A stretch of 64,000 nucleotides of DNA from Dyadobacter sp. (GTDB lineage: Bacteria > Bacteroidota > Bacteroidia > Cytophagales > Spirosomataceae): contig NZ_JAGIAS010000003.1 in assembly GCF_017744695.1 (NCBI RefSeq), forward strand, positions 372,001-436,000, in the 5' to 3' direction. The position numbers were made by a program, and so were the translations under genes. The notes beneath the pieces are model-generated. The model saw nothing but the letters and a program-made list of their open reading frames with translations, was not told the origin of the DNA and did no database searches. Positions 1-10,088 of this stretch are shown piece by piece. Each line of letters starts with the position of its first letter. Positions within the stretch are counted from its first letter, which is position 1.

Positions 1-1401
1 TACAAGCCTACGATCGGAGGTGATGTGAAGATCGGGCTCACACCGTCGCTCAACCTGGATTTAACCGTTAACCCCGATTTCTCGCAGGTGGATGTGGACG
101 TGCAGCAAACCAATCTCGACCGTTTCGAACTATTCTTCCCCGAGCGCCGGCAATTCTTCCTTGAAAACGCCGACCTTTTCGCCAATTTCGGGTACGCTAC
201 CATCCGGCCATTCTTCTCGCGGCGCATTGGTCTGGGCGTACCGATCCAGTTTGGCGCGAGAATGAGCGGGAAAATCAATAAAAACTGGCGTATCGGTGTG
301 CTCGATGTGCAAACCGGCGCGAATGACACACTGACGCCCCACAACAATTATGCGGTGTTCGCATTGCAGCGCCAGTTGCTGGCGCGTTCTAATGTGCGGT
401 TCATATTCGTCAACAAGGACGCTACGAATTACATGCTGGAAAGGCATTCGGCCACAAACCGTTACAATCGGAACATCGGTGCGGAATTTAACCTGGCGAG
501 CGCCAAAAACCTCTGGACCGGAAAAGTAATGTTCCTGAAATCGTTCACGCCGGGTAAATCCTCCGACGATTTCACACATGCCGCCGACCTGAAATTCACC
601 AAAGCGAACCTGATATGGCAGTGGCAGCATGAGTATGTAGGGAAGAATTACAATGCGGAAGTAGGTTATGTGCCCAATGCGGTGCGGATGGGTTATTACA
701 AGATCAGCCCCAATGTCGCCTATTTGTTTTTTATCAAACACAACAAGATCATCAGCCACGGACCTAAACTTGTGGACAATACCTATTGGGACAAAAAGTT
801 CGATATGAGCGACCGCGAGTTCATTTTGTCCTATAATATCAACTTCATCAACCGCGCGACAATCGCCCTGTGGGGTTCCAGCAACTACGTGCGACTGCTT
901 CGCCCGTTCGATCCTACCAACCTGGGTGGCTCAACGCTCGCAACCGGTACCGAACACAACTGGAAAGCCGTTGGTTTTGACATTGTTTCGGGGCCGCAAA
1001 ACCGCTTTACTTACCTCGCATCGGGTATCCTGGGCGGCTATTACCAGAACGGCAAGCGCAACAACCTCAAAGCCGAACTCGGCTATCGCGTACAGCCCTA
1101 CGTAGCCATCACCATGGCCGGTAACTATAACGACATCCGGCTTCCGGAACCCTGGAAACGCACGCAGCTCTGGCTTGTGGGCCCGCGCGTAGATGTGACA
1201 TTTACCAACAGCCTGTTTTTCACGACATTCATGCAATACAACAACCAGGCCGACAATATCAACCTGAATGCCCGTTTGCAGTGGCGCTACAAGCCAGCTT
1301 CCGATCTTTTTATCGTGTACACAGACAATTACCTGCCCGAGAATTTCAGGGTCAAGAACCGCGCGATCGTTTTGAAATTCACCTATTGGTGGAATCTTTA
1401 A
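1..1401 (+). CDS. DUF5916 family outer-membrane protein, C-terminal part (5' truncated by window)
   Basis: The frame is open from base 1, so the first in-window start-like codon (GTG at 25) is not the real start; 466 residues are visible. The text NPDFSQVDVD, then FFPERRQFFLEN, followed by long alternating beta-strand segments and an aromatic C-terminus (FTYWWNL), is the hallmark of DUF5916, which in Bacteroidota usually follows an N-terminal CBM9-like domain in a protein of about 700-850 residues. The strand-rich C-terminal half looks like an outer-membrane barrel. Function is unknown; such proteins are often annotated as carbohydrate-binding. It meets the LRR gene tail to tail, with stop codons overlapping by 4 bases. 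Confidence 0.85.
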   Translation, partial: YKPTIGGDVKIGLTPSLNLDLTVNPDFSQVDVDVQQTNLDRFELFFPERRQFFLENADLFANFGYATIRPFFSRRIGLGVPIQFGARMSGKINKNWRIGVLDVQTGANDTLTPHNNYAVFALQRQLLARSNVRFIFVNKDATNYMLERHSATNRYNRNIGAEFNLASAKNLWTGKVMFLKSFTPGKSSDDFTHAADLKFTKANLIWQWQHEYVGKNYNAEVGYVPNAVRMGYYKISPNVAYLFFIKHNKIISHGPKLVDNTYWDKKFDMSDREFILSYNINFINRATIALWGSSNYVRLLRPFDPTNLGGSTLATGTEHNWKAVGFDIVSGPQNRFTYLASGILGGYYQNGKRNNLKAELGYRVQPYVAITMAGNYNDIRLPEPWKRTQLWLVGPRVDVTFTNSLFFTTFMQYNNQADNINLNARLQWRYKPASDLFIVYTDNYLPENFRVKNRAIVLKFTYWWNL

Positions 1402-2810
1402 TAAAACACCTCGATATTCTTCTTTTTGAGCTGGCTCAACTGCTCGCTGTATTTACGCTCGGCATCCTGTCCTAAAAACGGGTTGCCGCGTAAATGCAGT
1501 TTGTCGAGCTTGCGGATTTGCAAAAGCTGTATAGGAAACTCCGGGAAGTTGTTCGCAGAAAGATCCAACTCCTCCAAGTTGGTAAATGATGCGAGTTCCG
1601 CCGGGAATGTCGTCAGCCAGTTATAACCCAAATCCACGATACGCAGCTTCTTCATACGCGTAATGCGCTCGGGAAGTTTGCTGAGATGATTATGATGGGC
1701 GTAAAGCGTATGCACGCTTTTCATCCTGTCGATGCGGCTCGGTAATGCGGTGATCTGATTATGTGAAACCGCCAGATGCGTTAGCTTTTTCAGCTTCGTA
1801 ATCGATTTCGGCAGGGTTTCGAGTTTATTATAATACAAATCCAGGACTTCCAACCGGCGCATTTTGCGGATTCCCTTGGGCAGCGCTGCCACTTCACCCT
1901 TGTAAAAGTTAAGGTCCTTCACGCTTTTCAATTTACTGAAACTGGCATTTGTCAGATCTGTCAGCTGGTTGTTCCCCAGCCACAATGTTTCCAGTCCTTT
2001 GCAATTCCTGGCGGCCCGGGGGATGTCGCGGATCAGGTTCTTTTGCACGTTGAGCAGTTGCAGGGATTTGTTTTTACTAATGGTAATGCCGTTTTCACGC
2101 AGCACATTTTTGCTCAGGTCGAGGTGCCGGAGCTTCGGCAGCCGTGACATATCCAAATCGATGGTTTCAATATCATTATCCACCAAAAACAACTGTTCGA
2201 GATTTGGAAAGCGATATACCACCTCCGGTATCGCGGTGAGCAGACTCTGGCTTAGTCCCAACGATTTGACTCTCAAAGTATCCTTCGTCGCGAGCGCTTC
2301 CTCCATTCCATTCACTACGCTGTCCTTTTTTGCCTGCGGCTCTTTGGGCATTTTCGGTTGAAAACTTACAAAATCCGTAATAATGGCTTTGCTTCCGGCA
2401 GTCCTGCGAAAAACAATGCGGGTAAGGAGAGGTGCAATTCTGGATTTAATGATCGCAGAAACCGAATCGGCAAGGGCCGGATTAACCTGTTCACGATCCG
2501 CCATCCGGAAATTCACATTGCTCACCTCGAATACGAGATAGTCGATCTTGCCATCGGTGTTGAGGTAAAGGGTATTCCAAAAAGTAAGGTCCTTTAATTT
2601 CTCTTCGTCGAGAATCTCCTCGTAAATATCCTGAAAGGCCTTCTGAAGACTGTACGGCGTTTCGAACAGCGTACCATCGGGGCGTTTGTAATCCTCGTCG
2701 AGGTTATGCCAGAGCTGCTTTGCATTGGTGTCTTTGCGGCTGAGTACCACAGGCTGGGCCGACAGCCCAAGGCCGGCGGCAAGAAGAAAAATAGTGAGAA
2801 ATATTTTCAT
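1398..2810 (-). CDS. Secreted leucine-rich repeat protein
   Basis: This 470-residue protein starts at the Met whose sequence MKIFLTIFLLAAGLGLSAQ is a clean signal peptide; an upstream in-frame ATG would add nine residues ahead of it. Residues about 30-180 form a non-repetitive domain with no family I recognise. Residues about 185-450 hold eleven LRRs of the type LEVLDLYYNKLETLP, giving a curved ligand-binding solenoid. No lipobox and no C-terminal sorting domain are visible, so a periplasmic or exported location is inferred. The partner is unknown. Confidence 0.8.
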   Translation of the reverse strand: MKIFLTIFLLAAGLGLSAQPVVLSRKDTNAKQLWHNLDEDYKRPDGTLFETPYSLQKAFQDIYEEILDEEKLKDLTFWNTLYLNTDGKIDYLVFEVSNVNFRMADREQVNPALADSVSAIIKSRIAPLLTRIVFRRTAGSKAIITDFVSFQPKMPKEPQAKKDSVVNGMEEALATKDTLRVKSLGLSQSLLTAIPEVVYRFPNLEQLFLVDNDIETIDLDMSRLPKLRHLDLSKNVLRENGITISKNKSLQLLNVQKNLIRDIPRAARNCKGLETLWLGNNQLTDLTNASFSKLKSVKDLNFYKGEVAALPKGIRKMRRLEVLDLYYNKLETLPKSITKLKKLTHLAVSHNQITALPSRIDRMKSVHTLYAHHNHLSKLPERITRMKKLRIVDLGYNWLTTFPAELASFTNLEELDLSANNFPEFPIQLLQIRKLDKLHLRGNPFLGQDAERKYSEQLSQLKKKNIEVFY

Positions 2811-2900
2811 GACAGAAAGCATTAAGTGAGCACACAAACATAACTAAAAAGCTAGTTATATTATTATACTTACTTATATATTTTCTGTCAGAAGTTAATG

Positions 2901-3009
2901 ATTGAATGATTGAATGATTGAATGATTGAATGATTGAATGATTGAATGATTGAAATACAAATACCTGAATCAATAAACTATTCAATCATTCAATCATTCG
3001 GTCATTCAA
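2901..3009. repeat. Octamer (ATTGAATG) tandem repeat with inverted partner
   Basis: Nearly seven head-to-tail copies of ATTGAATG occupy 2901-2954. The complementary text (TTCAATCATTCAATCATTC and one variant copy) is at 2981-3009 after a 26-base spacer. The transcript of either strand would fold into a long A/U-rich stem. It lies between the promoter side of the LRR gene and the 3' end of the polyprenyl synthase gene. The same octamer flanks the four-helix-bundle gene at 24201-24566. Confidence 0.85.
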
Positions 3010-3023
3010 AATTAATTCACTCA

Positions 3024-4004
3024 TTACTTACTCCGCTCAATCGTGTATTGAACCAGCTGTTCCAGCGAACGGCGATGCGGCGAGTCGGCGAATTCGTTCA
3101 GTAACGTGAGCGCTTCTTTTACATACCGTTCCATCACTTCCTGCGCGTAACGCAATCCGCCCGATTCTTTCACAAATGCAATTACCTCGCTCACCTTGTT
3201 GGGCTTGTGGCTTTCGTTACGGATAATGTTGATAATGCGGCGTTTTTCGAGCCAGGATGCGTGGTTGAGGGCATAAATAAGCGGGAGTGTCATTTTCTTC
3301 TCCTTGATGTCGATGCCCAGTGGCTTGCCGATCTCGTCCTCGCCGTAGTCGAAAAGGTCGTCTTTGATCTGAAAAGCCATCCCTACTTTTTCGCCAAAAG
3401 CATGCATTTTTTCAACTACTTCCTTTGCTGCCCCTACCGAGCTGGCCCCTACCGCACAGCATGAAGCGATCAGCGAAGCGGTTTTCTGTCGGATAATTTC
3501 ATAATAAACCTCCTCATTGATGTCCAGCCTGCGCGCCTTTTCGATTTGCAGCAGCTCGCCTTCGCTGAGCTCCCGAACGGCGGTAGAAACAATTTTCAGG
3601 ATTTTGAACTCTTCGTGGTCGACCGAAAGCAATAACCCGCGTGACAGGAGGTAATCGCCTACCAGTACGGCGATCTTGTTTTTCCATAATGCATTGACAG
3701 AGAAGAATCCGCGACGGTAATTCGAATCGTCCACCACGTCATCGTGCACGAGGGTAGCGGTATGCAACAGCTCGATCATGGCACCGCCACGATACGTCGA
3801 TTCGGCAATATCACCACAAACTCCCGCAGACAGGAACACGAACATCGGGCGCAGCTGTTTGCCCTTCCGCCTCACGATGTAGTTCATGATCTGGTCCAAA
3901 AGCATTACTTCGCTTTTCATAAACTGGCGAAACTTCTGCTCGAAAGCTTTCATTTCATCCGCAATAGGAGCCTGGATATCCTTTATTGAAAGGGTCATAT
4001 TCAT
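3024..4004 (-). CDS. Polyprenyl diphosphate synthase
   Basis: This trans-type prenyltransferase extends allylic diphosphates with isopentenyl diphosphate, probably making the side chain of menaquinone. The 326 residues carry the first aspartate-rich motif DDVVD at 88-92, preceded by LLHTATLVH and followed by RRG, and the second motif DDLFD at 215-219. Both are intact, as is the early KQLRP substrate motif at 49-53. Length fits the octaprenyl/heptaprenyl synthase (IspB/HepB) group; chain length cannot be read from sequence alone. A second Met two codons downstream is an alternative start. Confidence 0.9.
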   Translation of the reverse strand: MNMTLSIKDIQAPIADEMKAFEQKFRQFMKSEVMLLDQIMNYIVRRKGKQLRPMFVFLSAGVCGDIAESTYRGGAMIELLHTATLVHDDVVDDSNYRRGFFSVNALWKNKIAVLVGDYLLSRGLLLSVDHEEFKILKIVSTAVRELSEGELLQIEKARRLDINEEVYYEIIRQKTASLIASCCAVGASSVGAAKEVVEKMHAFGEKVGMAFQIKDDLFDYGEDEIGKPLGIDIKEKKMTLPLIYALNHASWLEKRRIINIIRNESHKPNKVSEVIAFVKESGGLRYAQEVMERYVKEALTLLNEFADSPHRRSLEQLVQYTIERSK

Positions 4005-4241
4005 GTACGAGGGCTAAAAGGTCCCTCCTGATAATAAAAGGACGCGAACAGGGGCATGAGATTATGAATATGTTCGTTTAACCCTCTGAACTCTGATCTT
4101 CAAATTTGGAATAAAATCTTCTGTTTACATCAATTTTAAACCGAAAATGTTTAGAATTGGACAAAGGCAAAGCGGCCTGAAACGCCCGAAAGCCGACGGC
4201 GTAAGGCCGAAGTACAAACTAAACCACGTAAACCAGTCGAT

Positions 4242-5252
4242 ATGAAAGCACTCGTTCTCGGCGGCGGATCCATGAAAGGAGCATTTCAGGTAGGTGTAAT
4301 CCAGGCAATCCTGGAAAACGGCTTCGAGCCTGAAATGGTCTACGGAATTTCCGTAGGCTCACTGAACGCCACCTTCCTGGCGAATGAAACCGGCAAGCAA
4401 ATGGCCGAAAATAAGAAGATAGACTGGCCACTCGCAGGCCGCAAGCTGCTCGAATTCTGGATCAAGAATATCACCCAACCACAGGATATTTCTACGCTGC
4501 GCTCCCGGGTCATGCTGGGGATGAACACGCTCATGAGCCGCTTCGATGGCATTGTTGACCCATCGCCACTGCACCAGCTTATCCGTAAGCACCTCAACGA
4601 CGATTACCTCCGCGATACACCCATTAAAGTAAAGGCCGGGGCCGTGAATATCGAAACCGGGGAAATGAAATACGTTTCTACCCAGGACCCGCATTATGTG
4701 GATTTTGTGTATGCCAGTTCGTCGATACCCATGCTGATGCCGGCTGTGGAGATCAACGGCCAGCTTTACCTCGACGGCGGCTTGCGGGAGGTCGCCCCCA
4801 TACGCGAGGCCATCGAGGACGGCGCGACGGAGATTATCCTCATTGGCTGCCATTCTCCCCTGCTCTACCAGCCGGAAGGCATTAACACGCGCAACCTGAT
4901 CACTTTGATCGAGCGCGTCAGGGATATTACCGTGAACCAGATCGTGAACAACAATATTCAATGGGCCGAGTCGTACGTCGACCGTTCAAACCTGCGGGGC
5001 AAGCCCATGAAACTGACGGTGGTAAGGCCGCTGACACCGCTCTTCCTAGACCTGCAGCACTTCAATTCGGAAGACATTTCCCGGCTGATCATCGAAGGCT
5101 ACCGCGCAGGTGTGGAATCGATTTTGAAGGCTGAAAAAGGAGGAGATTCCGCCATCACGGATCCGGCTATCAACGGCTCGGCCATTCGCGACGCAGCCGT
5201 CCGCGATGCAGCCGTCCGCGACTCGTCCAGGCGGGGCCCCGTCCACACCTAA
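4242..5252 (+). CDS. Patatin-like phospholipase
   Basis: A cytoplasmic lipid acyl hydrolase of the patatin/RssA type. The glycine-rich oxyanion loop GGGSMKG is at residues 7-13, the nucleophile elbow GISVG has Ser37, and the catalytic Asp is in DGG (Asp178), so the Ser-Asp dyad is complete. There is no signal peptide. The last 30 residues are unusual: a low-complexity tail built from repeats of the type AIRDAAVRDAAVRDSS, encoded by near-identical 15-base units at about 5188-5225. The gene ends 20 bases before the glycerophosphodiesterase gene, so the two are probably cotranscribed and may act successively on phospholipids. The physiological substrate is unknown. Confidence 0.85.
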   Translation: MKALVLGGGSMKGAFQVGVIQAILENGFEPEMVYGISVGSLNATFLANETGKQMAENKKIDWPLAGRKLLEFWIKNITQPQDISTLRSRVMLGMNTLMSRFDGIVDPSPLHQLIRKHLNDDYLRDTPIKVKAGAVNIETGEMKYVSTQDPHYVDFVYASSSIPMLMPAVEINGQLYLDGGLREVAPIREAIEDGATEIILIGCHSPLLYQPEGINTRNLITLIERVRDITVNQIVNNNIQWAESYVDRSNLRGKPMKLTVVRPLTPLFLDLQHFNSEDISRLIIEGYRAGVESILKAEKGGDSAITDPAINGSAIRDAAVRDAAVRDSSRRGPVHT

Positions 5253-5272
5253 TCAAACCATGTAAATCCATC

Positions 5273-6163
5273 ATGAGAAACCACACACGACAGGTCTTTG
5301 CGGCATTGCTGCTGGCCGTACTTTCACAAACTACCTACGGCCAATCGGGAGAATGCCAGTTCAAAGACGCCGATGCGCTGAAAAGTTACCTGAAACCCGG
5401 CAAGCGTACCACGCCATTGATTATGGCACATCAGGGCGGCACGGAAGACGGCTACCCGGGCAACAGCATGGCCACCTTCGAGCGGACGTATTCCAAAGTC
5501 CCTTGCGTGCTGCTGGAAATCGACGTCCGTGCTACCGCCGACAGCCTGCTGGTGATCTCGCACGACGATGACCTCGCATTAAAAACCAATGGGAAAGGCT
5601 TGCTGAGCAAAAAGAAGTGGAAAGAAGTCAGCAAACTGAGGTTAAAAGATCCCTATGGTTCCATGACGGAACACCCCATCCCCACATTTCAGGAGGTATT
5701 GAACTGGTCGGCCGGCAAAAATTTCGTGCTGATTATCGATAAAAAGCCTGAAACGAGCATTACCCAAACCATTAAAATGCTGCAAGGAACCGGGAACCTC
5801 TACAAATCCGTATTGATCTGCTATTCATTAAAAGAAGCACAGTTGGCGCACCAACTGGCCCCTCAGCTTATGCTCGCGGTCGGATTCAATAGTCCTGACC
5901 ACATCGATGCCGTCGAACAATCGGGACTACCATTGGAGCAGCTTGTTGCGCTCACCCCTCGGGAATTGCAGGAAGGGGCATTTTACCAACGCATTCACGA
6001 CCTGAACGTCACCTCTTCGCTCGGCACCAATGGCAATATTGACACGCTGCAAGTCGCAGAATCGAGGCCATTGTATCAAAAGATCCGGGATTCAGGCGGG
6101 CCGGATATTATTTGTACTGACAATCCGATCCTTGTGCAGAGCATTTTTTATAAGAAGGATTGA
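5273..6163 (+). CDS. Glycerophosphodiester phosphodiesterase family protein
   Basis: A 296-residue exported protein with signal peptide (MRNHTRQVFAALLLAVLSQ...TYGQ). The GDPD barrel core is visible: His53 in MAHQGG, Glu82 and Asp84 in LEIDVRAT, His97 in SHDD, then KTNGKG and IPTFQEVL. These supply the two catalytic histidines and the metal-binding acids that hydrolyse glycerophosphodiesters to glycerol 3-phosphate and an alcohol. The usual His-Arg-Gly is His-Gln-Gly here, so the substrate may differ. It follows the patatin gene by 20 bases and would take deacylated lipids as substrate. Confidence 0.85.
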   Translation: MRNHTRQVFAALLLAVLSQTTYGQSGECQFKDADALKSYLKPGKRTTPLIMAHQGGTEDGYPGNSMATFERTYSKVPCVLLEIDVRATADSLLVISHDDDLALKTNGKGLLSKKKWKEVSKLRLKDPYGSMTEHPIPTFQEVLNWSAGKNFVLIIDKKPETSITQTIKMLQGTGNLYKSVLICYSLKEAQLAHQLAPQLMLAVGFNSPDHIDAVEQSGLPLEQLVALTPRELQEGAFYQRIHDLNVTSSLGTNGNIDTLQVAESRPLYQKIRDSGGPDIICTDNPILVQSIFYKKD

Positions 6164-6186
6164 GGATTGAAGGGAGGAAGAGTAAG

Positions 6187-6278
6187 ATGTCAGTCTGAGC
6201 GGACGGGGCCGCCCGGCGGTCGAAGACAGTCAGTACGGAGCCGTCCCACATGCCCTTCGACTGCGCTCAGGGTGACAT
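6187..6278. repeat. Imperfect inverted repeat (TGTCA..CTGAGCG / CGCTCAG..TGACA type)
   Basis: ATGTCAGTCTGAGCG at 6187-6201 pairs, with two mismatches, with CGCTCAGGGTGACAT at 6264-6278. Inside lie GTCGAAGAC and CCCTTCGACTG, which pair as well. The text GTCACCCTGAGCG...GTCGAAGGG is a familiar dispersed intergenic element of many bacterial genomes. It sits between the glycerophosphodiesterase gene and the terminator of the TonB receptor gene. Confidence 0.6.
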
Positions 6279-6283
6279 TCTAC

Positions 6284-6314
6284 AAAAAAACGAGCCCGCA
6301 TTACCGCGGGCTCG
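6284..6314 (-). terminator. Rho-independent terminator of the TonB receptor gene
   Basis: A perfect 9-bp stem (CGAGCCCGC at 6291-6299 with GCGGGCTCG at 6306-6314) around a 6-base loop. Read on the minus strand it is followed at once by seven T residues (6284-6290). It lies 24 bases beyond the receptor stop codon. Confidence 0.85.
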
Positions 6315-6338
6315 TTGCTGTCAGAAGGCTTGCTATTC

Positions 6339-9300
6339 TTAGTTAAAGATATAACGGATACCCAACTGCGCCTGCCACACGTCGTTAATCGTTCTCGATT
6401 TCACGAATGCATCACGCACCAGTATCGTTTCGCCATTCACCACCTGCGTACCCATGCGGTAGGTAGGCACACCTTCTTTGGTTACGCTGGCGAAGTTAAG
6501 CGGGTTAGACTGCGTACTGTTGGACGAAGCCGTCACCTGGTTAGCTACACCCCATTTGTCGTTGATCATGTTTCCTACGTTGAAGATATCGGCACGCAGA
6601 CGGATAATGTTCTTCTTGTCTTTCTTGCCCACCTTCACGTAGAAGTCCTGCTCCACGGTGATATCAAAACGGGTCAACCAAGGATAAGCACCACCATTAC
6701 GCTCTGCATATTTGCCTTTCCTTTCTTTCAGATAAGGATGGTTGTCGATGTATTTCTGGAATGCCTCTGTCTGCTGCTCTGGTGAGAATGTGTAAGTTTT
6801 GCCGTTCGCAGTAGTAGTCAAAGTCTGGAAAGTAATGTCGGTCGCTTTGTTCGGAACAAAGATCAGGTCGTTGTTCTGACCATCGCCATTCATATCCGTA
6901 GAGCTGATGTAAGAGATTTTAGTACCGCTTGAAGATACACCACCCAATGTTACCATCGTAGCACCACCGAATTTACCACCATACTCTTTACGGTAAGAAA
7001 CATAACCTACAAAGCGGTGACGAACGTCGTTACCCGAGTAAGCCAGGTCGAGGTAGTTCAGACCATTAACCCCCGGAACGTTGCCTTCTACGGTAGAAGA
7101 AACCGACGCGATGTCCTTAGCCATACCGTAAGTATAACCTACCATTCCACCGAAGCCGCGAGTAGCAGGTTTTTCGAGTTTACCGGTCAAAGAGTAAGAG
7201 TAACCTTTGTTGGTGTTGGTCAACACGTACGTGTTTGAAACCTGACTTGAAATCAGACGCGCTGCCGTTGCCGCACCACCGCTAAGACCGGAAGCCGGGA
7301 AACGGTCGCGGGTATCAGGACCTGTAAACTGCGCATTCGGTGCTTTCAGGTTTACGTCGATGTAGCGGAGCGAGTTGTAATTTTTGTTAAAAATACCTTC
7401 AACAGTAGCTACTATACCCCAGCCCAATTGCTGGTCGATACCGATGTTGCTCTTCCAGATTTGCGGGAATTTCAGGTCTTCATCCGATGCGTTCACCTGG
7501 TAGCCACTAAGCGGCTTGGTGTCTTTAGGGTCGGGGTTGTAGCGCGATGGGTCGAGTGTAAAAGGATATGCGGTAGTATTGGCTCCCGCAACCGTTGCGG
7601 AGTTCACCCCGTTATTACCCAACTGATTCGAGATCAACACGTAAGGAATTCGGGAAAGGAACAAACCGGTTCCACCGCGTACCTGCGTGGTACGGTCGCC
7701 TTTTACATCCCAGTTGAAACCTACGCGTGGAGAAAGGTAAATGCGTGATTTTGGAACATTACCTGTATTCACATTGTAAGGGTCACCATTCGGCGATCTG
7801 AACACAATGGTATCCACAACAGGGTTATAATACTGCTTGGATGTATTTGGCATATTAATCAAATCAGCGCGGAGACCAGCGGTAAGCTTGAAGTTAGGCG
7901 TAGCCTGGAATTCATCCTGCGCGTACAAGCTGAAAGTCTGTGTTTTGAATGTCTGCCACGGAGCAGCACCGCCCGGAAGCAATGAATAACGGTAGTTGAA
8001 ACGAACTACGGTATCAGGAGCGGTTGTCAGGTTAGGATTGGCAAGGTATGCATTAGCTGCATTCTTGAAATCCTGGATCGATTTGAACACCCAAACGCCG
8101 TTTGAAGTCGGGAAAAACAGGTTGTTCGACTTGAAGTGCTCGTATGACGCACCCACTGTGAAAGTGTGTTTTCCTGCGAAGTAAGTCAGGTTGTCGGTAA
8201 TGTTGAAAGTCGCGTAATCCAGACGGTTGTTAGGCGTAAATGGATCGGAACCGATGGTAGTATAGGTAGATCCGTCTTTCTGGATTTCGATCGTCGGGAA
8301 GATCGGCGCTTTGTATTTACGGTCTTCGATCTGCTTGTTGTAAGTAGCGATCAGGTTGTTGGCAAATTTACCGCCGAAGTTCGAATTCAATTCCGCTACG
8401 AATGAACGGGTATTGTCCTGGATAATATAGCCTGTATTCTGGGGAGAGATTGCCAAAGACGAGTTGGTACGGTTACCGAAACCTGCGGTATTAGAGCTGC
8501 TGGACTGACTGATCAATACGTCCGAATCCGAATCGTGGTGCGAGTAACGCAATGTCAACTTATGCTTGTCGCTGATGTTGTAGTCGATACGGCCGAGGAA
8601 TTTCTTGCTGGTGTTCTCGTTGTTGAAGCCGTCCAAGGCACCCACGTCATACTGGAATTTCTCTTTCATGAACGACGCGAGATCCTGCATATCCGCCAAT
8701 GTAGTACGTGAAATGTTGCCACCGGATCCCTGGCCGCGGTTAAGCACGTAGTCGAGCGCCGGACTGGAACGTTTTACGAATTCACCATTCACAAAGAAGA
8801 ACAATTTGTTCTTGATGATCGGGCCGCCCAGACGGAAACCAGTTGTTTTTTCATTGAACTTAGCAACTGTAATGTCGCTGCCATCGATTTTCTTTCCTGC
8901 CAGGCTCTTGTTTTTGAAGAAATGGAATGCCGAACCTGAGAATTCGTTGGTACCTGAGCGCGTTACCGCGTTGATACCCGCACCCGCGAAGCCCGACTGA
9001 CGTACGTCGTAAGGGGCGATGTTGATCTGTACTTCTTCGATCGCATCGAGAGAAATCGCCGTAGAGCCCGTACGACCACCCGCTTGCGCCTCGTTACCGA
9101 GACCGAAACCGTTGTTGAACACCGAACCGTCGATCGTGAAGTTGTTGTAACGGCTATCCTGCCCGCCGAAAGAGCGGCCGTTGCTGTAAGCATTGTACTT
9201 GGTAATGTCGTTCAGCGTACGTCCGAGTGTAGGCAGGCTCGTGATCAGACCTTTGTTGAAAGTGGTAGCGGCACCGGTACGGTCGGAGCTGAAAATATCG

Positions 9301-9698
9301 CTTCCTGCACCGGTGACAATCACTTCCGCGAGGTCGGTGGAACCGTCTTTCAATTCGAAATTGACGTTGGCCGCCGTACCGAGGTTAGCAAAAATGTTTT
9401 CCTGAGATTGTTCATTAAAACCCACGAAAGAAACAGTCACTTTGTAAGGTCCACCGACGCGCACCGCGGGTATCGTGTAAAGCCCCTGCTCGTTGGTTAC
9501 CGAGCCGTATTTTGTTCCCGATGGTTCGTGTATCGCGACGACCGTGGCGCCCGGAAGCACCTCGCCCTTGCCGTCTGCAACACGTCCCGTAATTGCTGAT
9601 GAAGTAACCTGAGCTTGCGCCGTCGGTCCAAATAGAGAGAATAGAAATGCGGTAACCGCGAGGCACACCGCCCGGAAGAGTAAACTTTTCCCGTTCAT
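6339..9698 (-). CDS. TonB-dependent receptor, Oar-like, with N-terminal carboxypeptidase-regulatory domain
   Basis: A 1119-residue outer-membrane receptor. The start is placed at MNGKSLLF, where a signal peptide ending in ...TAQAQ begins; the longer reading adds 15 residues with no leader character. A CarboxypepD_reg-like beta-sandwich follows (about residues 30-120; [16 protein letters not shown]). Then come the plug ([19 protein letters not shown]... with [32 protein letters not shown]) and a 22-strand barrel region ending in an aromatic C-terminus (QLGIRYIFN). The plug text matches the Oar/adhesin-like group rather than SusC, and no SusD gene is adjacent. Substrate is unknown. It is transcribed alone, with its own terminator. 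Confidence 0.9.
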   Translation of the reverse strand: MNGKSLLFRAVCLAVTAFLFSLFGPTAQAQVTSSAITGRVADGKGEVLPGATVVAIHEPSGTKYGSVTNEQGLYTIPAVRVGGPYKVTVSFVGFNEQSQENIFANLGTAANVNFELKDGSTDLAEVIVTGAGSDIFSSDRTGAATTFNKGLITSLPTLGRTLNDITKYNAYSNGRSFGGQDSRYNNFTIDGSVFNNGFGLGNEAQAGGRTGSTAISLDAIEEVQINIAPYDVRQSGFAGAGINAVTRSGTNEFSGSAFHFFKNKSLAGKKIDGSDITVAKFNEKTTGFRLGGPIIKNKLFFFVNGEFVKRSSPALDYVLNRGQGSGGNISRTTLADMQDLASFMKEKFQYDVGALDGFNNENTSKKFLGRIDYNISDKHKLTLRYSHHDSDSDVLISQSSSSNTAGFGNRTNSSLAISPQNTGYIIQDNTRSFVAELNSNFGGKFANNLIATYNKQIEDRKYKAPIFPTIEIQKDGSTYTTIGSDPFTPNNRLDYATFNITDNLTYFAGKHTFTVGASYEHFKSNNLFFPTSNGVWVFKSIQDFKNAANAYLANPNLTTAPDTVVRFNYRYSLLPGGAAPWQTFKTQTFSLYAQDEFQATPNFKLTAGLRADLINMPNTSKQYYNPVVDTIVFRSPNGDPYNVNTGNVPKSRIYLSPRVGFNWDVKGDRTTQVRGGTGLFLSRIPYVLISNQLGNNGVNSATVAGANTTAYPFTLDPSRYNPDPKDTKPLSGYQVNASDEDLKFPQIWKSNIGIDQQLGWGIVATVEGIFNKNYNSLRYIDVNLKAPNAQFTGPDTRDRFPASGLSGGAATAARLISSQVSNTYVLTNTNKGYSYSLTGKLEKPATRGFGGMVGYTYGMAKDIASVSSTVEGNVPGVNGLNYLDLAYSGNDVRHRFVGYVSYRKEYGGKFGGATMVTLGGVSSSGTKISYISSTDMNGDGQNNDLIFVPNKATDITFQTLTTTANGKTYTFSPEQQTEAFQKYIDNHPYLKERKGKYAERNGGAYPWLTRFDITVEQDFYVKVGKKDKKNIIRLRADIFNVGNMINDKWGVANQVTASSNSTQSNPLNFASVTKEGVPTYRMGTQVVNGETILVRDAFVKSRTINDVWQAQLGIRYIFN

Positions 9699-9762
9699 AA
9701 ATTTGGTGATTTGGTTTGTAAGAATACTAGCGGATTCATTCAAGGAGGATGAATAATTGATG

Positions 9763-9790
9763 CAAAATAATAGCTTTTTACATTCACAAA
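9763..9790 (-). promoter_or_regulatory. Possible promoter of the TonB receptor gene
   Basis: On the minus strand, TTTG (complement of 9787-9790) is followed 16 bases later by TTATTTTG (complement of 9763-9770), close to the Bacteroidota -33 TTTG / -7 TAnnTTTG pattern. The predicted leader would be about 55-60 bases. One position of the -7 box is off consensus. Confidence 0.35.
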
Positions 9791-10088
9791 CAAAAGGCTA
9801 AATCCTACTAAAATGCAATACTAGTCTTCGTAACTGACTGATCTATTGAAATAATGCAGATTCGTGCACCAATACTTCAATATTTTTTATTTTATCAAAT
9901 CATTAACAAATTCCGAGAAGGGCCAAAGGCTTTTGAAGAGCAGATTGGAGGCAGAAAAAAAGATTTTTTATCTATCAGGCCAGCAATTATTGTACCAGGT
10001 CGTAACCGGTGTTTAACAAATTGTTAAATTTTAGAAAGCCGGGATTTTTTTCCTTCCCGGAAATACTTACAACCTTTGCGTGGTTATT

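Noticed and set aside
130..759. 209-codon frame opposite the DUF5916 gene
   Set aside because: It is a shadow of a strongly supported gene; the composition is low-sense and no family is recognised.
2704..2985. Open frame with FNHSIIQS repeats on the minus strand
   Set aside because: It is just the translation of the octamer repeat running into the LRR gene in another frame.
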